Position numbers and translations under genes: made by a program | The notes under the pieces: generated by a model | What the model was told of the DNA's origin: nothing | Databases searched by the model: none | What the model saw: the letters and a program-made list of their open reading frames with translations, nothing else | Part shown: piece by piece, positions 15,673-25,400 of the stretch | How the letters are laid out: each line of letters begins with the position of its first letter | How positions within the stretch are numbered: the first letter of the stretch is position 1 | From: a bacterium | Lineage (GTDB): Bacteria > Zhuqueibacterota > QNDG01 > JAGLOF01 | Length of the DNA stretch: 64,000 nt | NCBI GenBank assembly: GCA_016934955.1 | Contig: JAFGRY010000043.1 | Span: 1 to 64,000, forward strand | Direction of reading: 5' to 3'

Positions 15673-16287
15673 TTAATAGCTGATCTGAATCACTCGCCGC
15701 ACGCTGTTTCCTTCGCGGATCTGACGGCTCGTTATGTTTCCGAGGGTGAATATATCATCGAGGTCACCGCCGATGCACCCGTATTCGATTGTTTTGATAT
15801 CTGACTGATTGATCAGTTTAATGACCTCGATTACCTTGAAGTAGGGAATGTTGTTGGGGCACCGGATGACAATGAAGCATTTGCTGTCGGCCATCTCTTC
15901 AAAGACCGCCGCCAGTTTATCACCGAGCATATTCCAGGGATAGGTATTATGTTCCCGCAGATAGGCCTCCAGTTCCGTATAACGCGTCCGCACCGGCAGC
16001 CAGACCGCGGCGAGCTGGTTGTCGATTTCACTGTAATCATTGTGGTCGATCCAGAAAAACCGGTTTTCGTCGATGATCTGAATCAGCACCTGGGCATCGT
16101 TTCCCCGCTCGTTCTTCGGTGTGGGGATCGTGAACCTTCGCTCGAGATTTTCACTCTGGACGGTCATATTGTTGATCATGAAAAAAATCACGAGAATAAA
16201 GACCATGTCGATGAGGGAAATGAGGTCTACTCTCCGTTCTTTCGCGATACCGTATTTCATATCGTTTCTGTCCTGGAACCGGTTCAT
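15673..16287 (-). CDS. ExbD/TolR family protein, second copy
   Basis: 204 residues. A single membrane helix near 20-42 contains the conserved aspartate (VDLISLIDMVFILVIFFM), the residue that carries protons in ExbD/TolR. A periplasmic domain of about 160 residues follows, ending in a region like the ExbD dimer domain (FEEMADSKCFIVIRCPNNIPYFKVIEVI, given here only in part: VIRCPNNIPYFKVIEVI). It overlaps the upstream ExbD-like gene by four bases (ATGA), so both are made in equal amounts. Works with the ExbB-like channel to convert proton flow into force on the TonB-like or TPR partner. Confidence 0.85.
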   Translation of the reverse strand: MNRFQDRNDMKYGIAKERRVDLISLIDMVFILVIFFMINNMTVQSENLERRFTIPTPKNERGNDAQVLIQIIDENRFFWIDHNDYSEIDNQLAAVWLPVRTRYTELEAYLREHNTYPWNMLGDKLAAVFEEMADSKCFIVIRCPNNIPYFKVIEVIKLINQSDIKTIEYGCIGGDLDDIFTLGNITSRQIREGNSVRRVIQISY

Positions 16288-16901
16288 GAACCGGATAATG
16301 TGTGCAGCACGATCCGTGGTATCATGTTGTCGTCACGGCATGCTTTCGTGAGAATGAAATTGATGAGACGAAATTCCGTCTCCTTGACCGCCCTGATTTC
16401 AATCGTATTTCCCGGCTGCTGCGTATACAGCGAGGCGGCGTAGCGATCGATCTGTTCCGCGATGAGCCGACAGGCGGGCAGCTGCGCGAATTCTTCATCG
16501 GTGAGGGCGAGAAATTCTTCGGCCGGGGGCAGAGGCTGCACCATACCTCCCTCCATCTTCGCTTGCAGCAGGGCCCGCTGAATTGTCTGGGTGGATTCAC
16601 CCGGTGTGTCGGGAACGAGCACCACCACCTCCCTGCTGGAGTCGGGCGTATCGGTGGAAAAACTTTCAGGATTGCTGAATCCGATAATCACCAGCAGATT
16701 TCTCAGATAAAGATCCGGTGATTCCGACTGTGATTTGGGCACCATGGGAAGGAACCGTTCGGTGCCTGGTGACGGCGGCGTTTCCTGGCCCGATGTAAAT
16801 GACATGGTCGCCATGGAAAAGATCAGCAGCAGAAATATAATATCCACAAATCCCGGGAGATTGAGCTGATCATCGGTTGTGTTCTGACTCTTGCGCTTCA
16901 T
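16284..16901 (-). CDS. ExbD/TolR family protein, first copy
   Basis: 205 residues. The short cytoplasmic start is followed by LNLPGFVDIIFLLLIFSM, the ExbD-type helix with its conserved Asp at about residue 20. The periplasmic part is proline- and acid-rich near 40-130, then helical. It is more divergent than the second copy. Two unlike ExbD genes after one ExbB recall gliding/energy modules in which heterodimers form (as with ExbD1/ExbD2 or GldM-type stators); a heterodimer here is inference. The gap to the ExbB-like gene is 42 bases. Confidence 0.8.
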   Translation of the reverse strand: MKRKSQNTTDDQLNLPGFVDIIFLLLIFSMATMSFTSGQETPPSPGTERFLPMVPKSQSESPDLYLRNLLVIIGFSNPESFSTDTPDSSREVVVLVPDTPGESTQTIQRALLQAKMEGGMVQPLPPAEEFLALTDEEFAQLPACRLIAEQIDRYAASLYTQQPGNTIEIRAVKETEFRLINFILTKACRDDNMIPRIVLHTLSGS

Positions 16902-16943
16902 AAATAATCCGACATTGCCTGCAGCGAGATCCCGTCCCCAGGG

Positions 16944-18386
16944 CTAAAGCAGCTCTGAAACCATGAGGTAGAGTTCTTTCCATTTTGCATTGATACGGTC
17001 GAGTTTATGCTGAAAATAGTAATACATAAACATGAAGAACAGGGCCAGTATCAGGCCGAGGATGGTGGTCCAGAGCGCGGAGTAGATGCCGCCGGCCAGC
17101 TGAGTGGTGACGTCCTGGTGGGTGGCGGTGGCCGGGAGCGCCTGCATTCTGCTGAAGGCCTGAGATATTCCGGTGGCGGTGCCGAGGAGTCCCACCATGG
17201 GGGCGACCGTGCCGATATTCATCAGCCAGTTCATCTTGCTGTTGCGTTCGAGCTCGATCAGTTCAGATTCGACCCTGTTTTCCATGGCGCGGTCCACTTC
17301 CACGGAAACATCCATCCACTTGATGCCGCCATGCTCGTAATTTTCAAGACCGGCCTTGAATATTCTGCCGATGGGATAGTGGTCGAACCCGTCGTCCTTG
17401 ATTTTCTGAATGATATTCCGCACCAGACGTGAACTGTTGTTTTTATTCCAGATTCTGATGTTTTCCGTTTCGATATCGGTGGCGGTAAAATTCGAGCCGC
17501 CGGTAATAAAACGGTTCATGTCATATTTGTTCTTCATGACGATGAAGTGCCAGCGGCGGTAAATGCTGAAAGAATTCATTTTGCTCTCATTAATTTCACC
17601 GGCATAGAAGGAATCATCTGTCTCCTGGCTGGTGAAACTGAAGTCATCGAATTTGGCGTTGATGTTCTTCTTGTAGCATTCGGTCACATTCTTGCTTGGA
17701 AGAGGATGGTCTTTAAGGGGGAAGATGCGCTTCATCTTCATTTCACGCCAGCTGATAAAGAGAAAAATACAACCGGTGATCAGCAGATACTGAAGAATAA
17801 AAAAGGACCCTTTCCCCCAGAGGTTCGAATCTTCGTACACATCTCCGTGTCCGATGATCATGGGCAGCAGCTTACCCAGGAGAAGCGAAATGATCTCCTT
17901 TCCCTTCTCCTGCACCGGGCGTCCCCGGCTATCCTGAATCGCGGCGATCCCCGGAGTGATCCAGGCGGTGTCACTGAGAACGATGACCCCGTCTCCGTCT
18001 GTTCCCCGAATGACGAATCCGTACCTCTTCCCCACTTCGAGATGCTCGATGACATAGGATGTGTCCTCCGCCGAGACGGGCCAGGACGCGACTGTTTCCG
18101 GCACGGCGCCGTTCAGGACGCGTTCCACCTGCACAAGTGAGTAATCCGTCAACGAGGCCAGGCGTGATTGCACCTCGGTATTGTCGCGAATCTGATAAAT
18201 ATCCCAGAAAATTTCGCAGGTGGCGTATTTCGGCCTTCTCAGAAAATCTCGTTCATAATCAAAAAGTTCGGCACCGGTGAAATAGAGCTTATAGCTCGAC
18301 TGCCCCGTCACCGAGGCAGCGCTGACCAGGGCAATCACCAGACCTGCGACCATCGCATATTTCCTGACAGATGAATGAAATTCCAT
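16944..18386 (-). CDS. MotA/TolQ/ExbB-type proton channel with a periplasmic N-terminal domain
   Basis: 480 residues, twice the length of typical ExbB. A signal peptide (1-29) and an FnIII-like periplasmic domain (about 35-145, with VIEHLEVGKRYGFVIRGTDG) precede the first membrane helix at about 193-212. A cytoplasmic stretch of 170 residues follows, then two helices at about 386-410 and 432-458 that form the channel: MNIGTVAPMVGLLGTATGIS and YSALWTTILGLILALFF are the MotA/TolQ/ExbB signature. The FnIII domain may tie the motor to periplasmic partners such as the 1492-residue FnIII protein of the same operon. GGAGGACAAGGAAC precedes the ATG. Confidence 0.88.
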   Translation of the reverse strand: MEFHSSVRKYAMVAGLVIALVSAASVTGQSSYKLYFTGAELFDYERDFLRRPKYATCEIFWDIYQIRDNTEVQSRLASLTDYSLVQVERVLNGAVPETVASWPVSAEDTSYVIEHLEVGKRYGFVIRGTDGDGVIVLSDTAWITPGIAAIQDSRGRPVQEKGKEIISLLLGKLLPMIIGHGDVYEDSNLWGKGSFFILQYLLITGCIFLFISWREMKMKRIFPLKDHPLPSKNVTECYKKNINAKFDDFSFTSQETDDSFYAGEINESKMNSFSIYRRWHFIVMKNKYDMNRFITGGSNFTATDIETENIRIWNKNNSSRLVRNIIQKIKDDGFDHYPIGRIFKAGLENYEHGGIKWMDVSVEVDRAMENRVESELIELERNSKMNWLMNIGTVAPMVGLLGTATGISQAFSRMQALPATATHQDVTTQLAGGIYSALWTTILGLILALFFMFMYYYFQHKLDRINAKWKELYLMVSELL

Positions 18387-18421
18387 GTTCCTTGTCCTCC
18401 GATTCTCACTGGACTGCGGTG

Positions 18422-19186
18422 CTAATTGAATAGTATCCCGATAGTGAGTTTTTTAATTTTAAGCTCTTTTTCTGTATAACTGTCTCGAATTGTACTTAGA
18501 GTAAATGTAATCGGCATGCGGCTGAGATCGACATCGAAAAATAAAAACCTGAAAGGATGCACCATGCTGCGGGGCAGAAACAGCCTGAAACCGTATTCCC
18601 ACCCGCTTCCGTCAAAGGTCATGAGTTGTTTGTCATGTGAGCCGTACCTGATGTCGTAGGCGGGATAGTAGACTCCGGAAAATGTCACATTCTGTCCCGG
18701 CATGAATGTCAGATCCAGCCCGATACCTGCAGAATACCTGAGCATGGTATAATCTTTAAGCCCCGATGAAACACTGCTGACCATATACCGTACATTGGGC
18801 AGCAGCCTGAAAAAACGATTCGTATGGATCGAGAATGAAATGCCGGTTTCGATTCCAATGCCTATCTGGGACATCAGAAACAGATGTTCAAACACGTGCA
18901 CCGGCTTACCGAACAGTCTGTTCTGATGAAACACAAAACCGATCTCCGAATGATCGGAGAAAGAGGAGCGTGTTTCAACCGTATTGATAAAGGAGTGATA
19001 GATACGGTCTTTCATATTGGCGGAAAAACTGTACCTGACTTCGGCAAAATGCAATTGATTCGCTCCCGAACCCGTGTGTATATCACGGTACTGGGCTGAA
19101 ACATTCGCACTCCATCCGATACAAAGACCGGCAAAGAGAAGCAGAATTATACGATTCGTATGAATCACGGTCGAACTCCCTGTCAT
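18422..19186 (-). CDS. Exported outer-membrane beta-barrel-like protein
   Basis: 254 residues with a signal peptide (about 1-31, cut near VSAQ). The mature part shows alternating hydrophobic/polar strands rich in Tyr, Phe and Arg (VRYSFSANMKDRIYHSF, GIGIETGISFSIHTN, WEYGFRLFLPRS), as in small outer-membrane barrels, and ends in a strand finishing GILFN. No named family is recognised. It lies between the PorV-like gene and ExbB with 33-35-base gaps, which makes it a likely outer-membrane component of the same machine. Confidence 0.6.
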   Translation of the reverse strand: MTGSSTVIHTNRIILLLFAGLCIGWSANVSAQYRDIHTGSGANQLHFAEVRYSFSANMKDRIYHSFINTVETRSSFSDHSEIGFVFHQNRLFGKPVHVFEHLFLMSQIGIGIETGISFSIHTNRFFRLLPNVRYMVSSVSSGLKDYTMLRYSAGIGLDLTFMPGQNVTFSGVYYPAYDIRYGSHDKQLMTFDGSGWEYGFRLFLPRSMVHPFRFLFFDVDLSRMPITFTLSTIRDSYTEKELKIKKLTIGILFN

Positions 19187-19219
19187 GTTATGTGCACGTC
19201 AACGATTACCGCACCCGCA

Positions 19220-21271
19220 CTAAAAAGCGAGCCAGTCCCGTTCCTGCAGATACTGCTGCAGCATGACGGTCGCTTCCGCCCTTATGGAACTGAAGTTACC
19301 GTTCCGGTACAGATCGACAAAGGAATCCGTATAGTTTGCGGCACGAATTCCGTACGTACTGTTGAAATAGAGCAGATTCGTTTTTTGCAGTTCCGCAATA
19401 CCCCGCTTGAAGTCACCGGACAGTATGGTCGCCAGTCCGATCAGGTACTGGGCGTCATCATTGAGCAGCCGGTCATAATACGGCGGGTAGTGGGGATAAT
19501 CCCGGCCCAGCATCTTCTGCATCTGCTGCTGCACGATATGCAGGTATCTGATCGCCGGCAGATAATTTTCCTTGTGGATGAGCGTGACCGCATACTCCAT
19601 GGCCGAAATGGCCCTCTTGGTGAAGTAATCCTGCTCGTCGGCCAATTCCGTCCTTGTTGAATCGGTGATGAATTTCGCGGCCTCCCTGAAAAACCGTTCA
19701 GCACCGCTGGTGTCCCTCAGCGCCAGTTTGCACACACCCTGCAGATGCAGCCATTTCCAGGACGAATCTGAAAGGGCGCTGAGCACCGTCAGTGCTGAAT
19801 CGGGACTGCCGGCGATTATGAGCGCTTCGCCGTAATCGAGCGTCTGCCCGTAATTCATCGTCTCATCCGGGTCGAGATAGACACCCCGGTACTCATCGGC
19901 CGCGCTCACGGCCTTGCGCCGTCCCGCGCCCCACTCGTCTCTGGCGATATTGTCCCTCGCTTCCCTGAAGAGCGCTTCGGCCCAGAGTATGCCGCCGGCC
20001 AGTTCCAGGTAGCGGGAAACCCGGGTCGTGTCCTCCCGAATGAGAAAATTGACCGCCTTGCTGACATTTTCATTGGGATAGGCGGCCAGGACCTCGTAGA
20101 GGTCATGAATGCGTTCCTCCCGTTCCAGCTCCTTGCTGAGAACGTTGTTGAAAAAATAATTGTGTCCTCTGTCGGCTCCGGTCTTGATCGTCAGAAAAAA
20201 GCGGTTGTCACCGCTCAGATACGGGTGATCGCCGTACGCATAATCTATTCTCAGCAGGGCGTTGGATGAAAACGGCAGCTCCAGCCCCAGCCCCAGGGAC
20301 CGTTTTTCGGTCTGGTTGTTGACTCCCGCCCTCGGGTAGAGCGTGATACCGTTGTCACTGACAGGGATGACGATTTCCATACCGGCATACACACCGTCTT
20401 TCTGGCCGGACAGGTAATGACGGTCGAACGTGGTGAGAATCTCACAGTCCGCGAAAAGCGATTTGAAGGACCCCCATGAATCCGGAATCCAGTCCCGAAG
20501 CACCCAGCGATAACTCATTCCGAAACGGAAGGAACGGGGGAACCGGTCCGCTTCATGCCCGCTCCAGCGGGGCTGCAGCGCGTTTTCCACCGTACAGCCG
20601 AAGGTGAGCGGGAGCAGATATTTCAGCGAAATAATATTGAAGAGCGGAGCGTGGATGGGCTTGAATGTAAAGCCGATATCGGCGCCGACGGTATTCCGGT
20701 TCTCATGGGAGGCCGGGGAGATAGTGGATGCCGCCTCGAGGCCGGAATAGTGCTGTCCCGCGAACGTGAGCGTAAATCCGGTCCGGAACACACCCCAGGA
20801 CGGCAGAAATTCCCGTGCCCAGGAAAAGAGAAAGGCATTCTCCTGGATGCCGAAGTCGCCGAGATATTCACAAAATTCGGTGCGCTGTTCGAATCCGACC
20901 ATCGAAAGACCGACCCATCCGAAACCGATCGAGACGTCCCGGCCGAAGAGAAATCCGAGAAAGGGGTCCCGGGTATTCGCCAGAGGACGCGGGATCACCA
21001 TGCCGAAATGGGCATACTGGCTGTCGTAGAAGAGATTTGCGTACATGGATGTGATATCGATACGGTCCGCTCCCAGGATGCCGGCGGGATTCCAGTAGAC
21101 GCCGCTGGCATCGTCAGCCACAGCGGTAAACGCACGTCCCATCCCCAGCGCTCTTCCTCCGACTCCGTAGCGCAGGAATCCTCCGGCCTGCCCGTTATCC
21201 TCCTGCGCGAACAGCACCCCTGAGAACAAAACAGTAACAACACTCGTCAGTACGATAATTTGTTTTTTCAT
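19220..21271 (-). CDS. PorV/UPF0164-like outer-membrane protein with TPR-like C-terminus
   Basis: 683 residues. After a signal peptide (1-22), FLRYGVGGRALGMGRAFTAV and DASGVYWNPAGI are the signature of the PorV/PorQ/UPF0164 family, a 14-stranded FadL-like barrel; the barrel extends to about residue 380. The rest (about 385-683) is helical with TPR-like repeats (EALIIAGSPDSALTVLSALS, LALRDTSGAERFFREAA). In type IX secretion PorV carries substrates with C-terminal sorting domains to the surface. Here it is encoded beside two proteins with such FlgD-like tails, supporting a related task. The fused TPR domain is not part of ordinary PorV and could contact the energised inner-membrane proteins. 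Confidence 0.8.
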   Translation of the reverse strand: MKKQIIVLTSVVTVLFSGVLFAQEDNGQAGGFLRYGVGGRALGMGRAFTAVADDASGVYWNPAGILGADRIDITSMYANLFYDSQYAHFGMVIPRPLANTRDPFLGFLFGRDVSIGFGWVGLSMVGFEQRTEFCEYLGDFGIQENAFLFSWAREFLPSWGVFRTGFTLTFAGQHYSGLEAASTISPASHENRNTVGADIGFTFKPIHAPLFNIISLKYLLPLTFGCTVENALQPRWSGHEADRFPRSFRFGMSYRWVLRDWIPDSWGSFKSLFADCEILTTFDRHYLSGQKDGVYAGMEIVIPVSDNGITLYPRAGVNNQTEKRSLGLGLELPFSSNALLRIDYAYGDHPYLSGDNRFFLTIKTGADRGHNYFFNNVLSKELEREERIHDLYEVLAAYPNENVSKAVNFLIREDTTRVSRYLELAGGILWAEALFREARDNIARDEWGAGRRKAVSAADEYRGVYLDPDETMNYGQTLDYGEALIIAGSPDSALTVLSALSDSSWKWLHLQGVCKLALRDTSGAERFFREAAKFITDSTRTELADEQDYFTKRAISAMEYAVTLIHKENYLPAIRYLHIVQQQMQKMLGRDYPHYPPYYDRLLNDDAQYLIGLATILSGDFKRGIAELQKTNLLYFNSTYGIRAANYTDSFVDLYRNGNFSSIRAEATVMLQQYLQERDWLAF

Positions 21272-21301
21272 CTCTCACTCAATCGCTTGGGAATGAATTG
21301 G

Positions 21302-22405
21302 TTAACGATACACGGCTATTTTACAGTAATATTTCCGCTTGCCGTCGAGCACGCAGAGATACCCGCCGCTGGAGACGAGGTCGCCCCTTCCGTTCCGGCC
21401 GTCCCAGGTGAAAAAGTCGGCGGTCAGTTCTTTGGAAAGCTCCCGCACCAGATTGCCGAAGGGGTCAAATATATAGGCTTTGACCACACCGGGTATCCCC
21501 ACCTTGATCTTTGAACAGTAATCGTTTTCGGGATTGAAGGGATTGGGGAAACAGATCAACCCGTCCCTGCCTTCCTCGTCGCTCATCCAGATAAGCGTTA
21601 CCGTCTTTTTTTCCGATTCCTGGAGTGAAACATCGCTGACCCAGAGATTGATCACCGCCGGTGTCTTTTCGGGAACGTCGAGTGTATAGTAAAGCATTGT
21701 ATCTATCATGGTTTTGAGCGTTCCGTTCTGCACCAGGGAAAAGCTCACCGGTTCTCCTCCCTCCTCCTGAATATAGGCGAGCTCCAGCTTGCCGATGGGA
21801 AGATCAGACGCGGAGATTCTTACGGAGAGCTGCCTCCCGATGACCCAGTTCTGGTTGCACAGTTCGTTGAGGTTGACGACACGGGACGAATCGGGATCAA
21901 GCCGCGGAGGATTGTAATCCTGTCTCGAGGTGACCGGATCCGACCAGTAACTCATGCGAAAGCCGGGCTCTCCCTCATCCTGAACGAAATAGCGCAGATA
22001 GTAGGATATCTCAACATACTCGGGAAGATCGATGAAGGTCGCCGAACTGTCAGGCGCATCCACGATACCCCAGAGCAAATAGTTCTGGCCGTTTTTCTGA
22101 AATTCGGCCTTAACTTCAAAAAATTTCAGTTCCACCGCCTGATCGTTGATCAGCCTCGTGATTTCAGCCGGACTCCACTGGATCGTATTGGTGCTTCCCT
22201 TGGTAAATTCCTTGACAAGAGAATCCTTGATGGACGGAACCGGCAGAGCGGGGTCCGGATCGATACATGTTTTGATTTCCGCGAGATCAGCCGGCCGGAT
22301 GCTGCCGGGCCACGCCTCCGTTTTCACAACCTGGCCGACGGCCGTCCGGGAGGCGAATACCAGGATTATAAAAAACAGTGCCGCCGTTTTCCAAAAAATT
22401 CGCAT
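21302..22405 (-). CDS. Exported protein with FlgD-Ig-like C-terminal domain
   Basis: 367 residues from ATG 22405, seven bases after GGAG. A signal peptide (FWKTAALFFIILVFASRTAVG) is followed by a beta-rich central part (about 40-270) and a C-terminal 85 residues with CFPNPFNPENDY, VKAYIFDPFGNLVRELS and FFTWDGRNGRGDLVSSGGYL, the FlgD-Ig fold used in this superphylum as a secretion/cell-surface sorting tail. The end, KRKYYCKIAVYR, fits such tails. The YPNPFN hallmark appears as FPNPFN. Substrate of the neighbouring PorV-like system by inference. Confidence 0.78.
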   Translation of the reverse strand: MRIFWKTAALFFIILVFASRTAVGQVVKTEAWPGSIRPADLAEIKTCIDPDPALPVPSIKDSLVKEFTKGSTNTIQWSPAEITRLINDQAVELKFFEVKAEFQKNGQNYLLWGIVDAPDSSATFIDLPEYVEISYYLRYFVQDEGEPGFRMSYWSDPVTSRQDYNPPRLDPDSSRVVNLNELCNQNWVIGRQLSVRISASDLPIGKLELAYIQEEGGEPVSFSLVQNGTLKTMIDTMLYYTLDVPEKTPAVINLWVSDVSLQESEKKTVTLIWMSDEEGRDGLICFPNPFNPENDYCSKIKVGIPGVVKAYIFDPFGNLVRELSKELTADFFTWDGRNGRGDLVSSGGYLCVLDGKRKYYCKIAVYR

Positions 22406-22440
22406 GCGGTGTCTCCATTCCACTGGAATTAGTGTATTGT

Positions 22441-25400
22441 TTATTTGACAACGCTCATTTTAATCCGCCGTTCCTGAACCGGGCCCGATTCCGGCCGGGC
22501 GCTGATCACACCGATGTAGATGCCGGAAGCGGCCGGGTTCCCGTATTCGTCTCCGCCCTCCCAGGCGATACGATACCGGCCCGGGGGCTGTTCCTCGGAA
22601 ACGAGGCGTACGACCCGCTTGCCCTGCATATTGTAGACGGTCACCGTCACATGCGACTGTTCGGGCAGATCGTACGCGATGGTGGTCCCGCTGTTAAAGG
22701 GATTGGGGTAATTCTGATACAGAGTGAAATCATCGGGCCTGCCGCTCTCGCCGCCGCCGTCCCTGTCGGAAACGGTTCCCCCGGTGGTGTTAAGCCTGAA
22801 CGAGGGAACGGACCAGCCGCTCTCCACACGGGTCCTGATCTGTCGGGCCTTGACCCGGAACCAGGTGGTGTCCGAGGTAATGCTGCCCCAGCCGCTGGTG
22901 CAGGCAAAGCGCGTGTCCCGCAGCCAGGTGCCGCTGCGGCAGAGGACATTGTTATCCGGTTCATCTATGCCCAGTTCGTACGCCCAGCTGAAGTGCCTGA
23001 TGCTGGTGGCGAGTTCAACGAAATACTCCATGGAGTCGGCTGGGGCGATCGGCGTCCAGCTGCAGCTTTTAGTGCTGTCCGGAACCGGTGCGTCCGGCGT
23101 TCTCGTGATGCCCGTAAACTGTCTCCAGGTGCCCGCCATGCGGTTCCCGGCGCTGTCGATGCTGATGATCCGCCAGGCGTATCCGCTGTTCTCGACCGTA
23201 TCGGTAAAGGCGTAGGCGGTAACCTGGGGAGTCACCGGTGTGTATCCGGCGATCCATTCAGTATTGTCCTTTCTGCGCACCACCTCATACCGGGCCACGT
23301 TGGCATTGGCCGGGAACTGGCGGTCGTTGAGCACCGATTCATCGCGCCACGAGAGTGTGACCATGACCGTATTGGGACGGCCGTAATATGCGATCACTCC
23401 TGAAACACCGGTGCTGGTGACCGGCACCGGTTTTAGCGTATCGAAAATGGCATACACGGTCTCTGACCAGATGATGTTGTCGGGATGATGCCAGCGGTCC
23501 CGGGCCGTCATTCTGATGTAAACTTTTTCGTTGTTGCTGTCGATCACCGGCGGCACGTCCACGGTGTACCGGTAGGTAAGCGTATCAGCCGGGAACCAGC
23601 CGGTGTCGGTGCTGTACTGGTCCGGGAAGTCGGCGCTTGCGCTTGCCTGAATGCGCAGTTCCTTCGCTCCCTGTGTGGTGCCGCTGAGACGCCTGCCCGC
23701 CTGATCGTACCATCCCCAGCCGACATCGATGGTCCGGGGCTGAAAATAGCGGCTCTCGAGCTCGGGGTGATCGGGAATAAAGGCTCTGCCGAAATCACAG
23801 ACCGCCGATCTGGATCCCGAGGCCATCACCTGGCCGAGGGTATTGATAACCGAGACCACGTAGGTATAGATCTGTCGGTCTTTAAGTCCGCCGGCGTCCA
23901 TATATCCCCGTTCCGACGCGGAAACCGGAATCGCCGTGTCAAAGGCCTCGCCCGCGTACCGTTCGATCCGGTATCCCGCCACAGGCAGAATGTCGAGCAG
24001 CGGATCCTCGCCCCAGTCGATATAGATCCTGCCGTGAGGCTGGGCGATGACGAAAAGCGAATCGAGCGTCACCAGCTTGACGGTTCGCGGCATGGAAAGC
24101 GCGCTGGTGATTGTTGCCGGCGGCGGGACGGGATTGGTCACCTCTTCGTACAAACGGAAAATATAATTGTGGTCGTTTTCCGGATCCTGCACGTACGGGT
24201 AGATAAAAGTCGTATCATCGATCACATCGTTCAGCAGCGGGGTGCCGGTGCTGTCGATGAGATGCTCCTCGCTGTCGAGATAGACATAGACCCTGGTACG
24301 CCAGCTCCCGGAAGCGTCCGATGGACGGGGCCGGCGCCAGTTGATCCGGATGGCAGGTGCACTGTTCACCGTGTCCCGCAGGTCAGAGACGATGTCCGGC
24401 GGTTTGTCACAAACCGCGGTCACGGGACCGGTGAAATCACTTTTCTCATCCAGTTCCGATACCATGCGCACCTTGTAGAAATAGGAGCGGTAGACCGTCA
24501 GTGTGTCTCCGGCCAGACCGCTGAGTTCATCGATACCGTAGCGATCCGCCCAGCGTATCGTATCCGAATCGCAGACGACAGTCGTGTCGACCGGTGTCCA
24601 GTCGCTGCCGTTCTCGCTGCGCCAGACTTCGTACCGCCTGTTATCGAGGGAACCGCGCAGCCACTGAAGATAGATATTTCCTTCCCATTCGTTATACGCG
24701 GGCAGCCGCTCCAGACGGGAAAGTGCGGTTGGCGGAATATTTCTCTGAGACACCGTTTTCGGCTCGGTCCAGACGCTGGACCGACCGGCCGCGTAGATGA
24801 CCCTGCAGGTGATGCGGGAAAGACGTACCGGGTCGAGACCGGCATTGAGGATCACCGCGGATTCTCCGGCGGCGGTGACACTTGATTTCCCGTATTCGGT
24901 CTCGATGCCGTTTACCCGTACGATGAACGCGGACGCATCGGCGTGACGGACGTTTGCCAGCCGTATCGCGACGGAACTGTTCCAGGTGAAGAGGGTATCG
25001 AGATTGGCGCCCTCGCCTTCGAAGCGAATGTCCGGGGCCTTCAGGGCGCTGACCGTCGCCTGCCGGCGGGCGTCGGAGAGCGCTCTCGCGTTTCCGCTGA
25101 AATCTTCAGCGATCACTTTATAACTGACTGCGGCATTTGCCAGAAATGCACCGGCCGGAAAATCGTTGTCCGTGTAGGCGTTTTCGAGAATGGTGTCGGC
25201 GGCGGCAATCTCGATATATCCCGGATCATATCCCTGAATATATCTGAAAAGCCGGTAACGGGCGACACCGCTGGCCCCGTCGTTCGCCGGGCTCCAGCGC
25301 AGCGATACCTGCCAGTCGTCGTATCTCTCAAAGCCCGAGGCGGTGACAAGTTCGGAGTGGGCTTCGAGGTTACCGATATCCGCGGGCGGCAGGCAGTCGG

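Noticed and set aside
23485-24885. 466-codon open frame on the plus strand
   Set aside because: Shadow of the giant FnIII gene on the other strand; sequence is low-complexity His/Arg/Gly without motifs.
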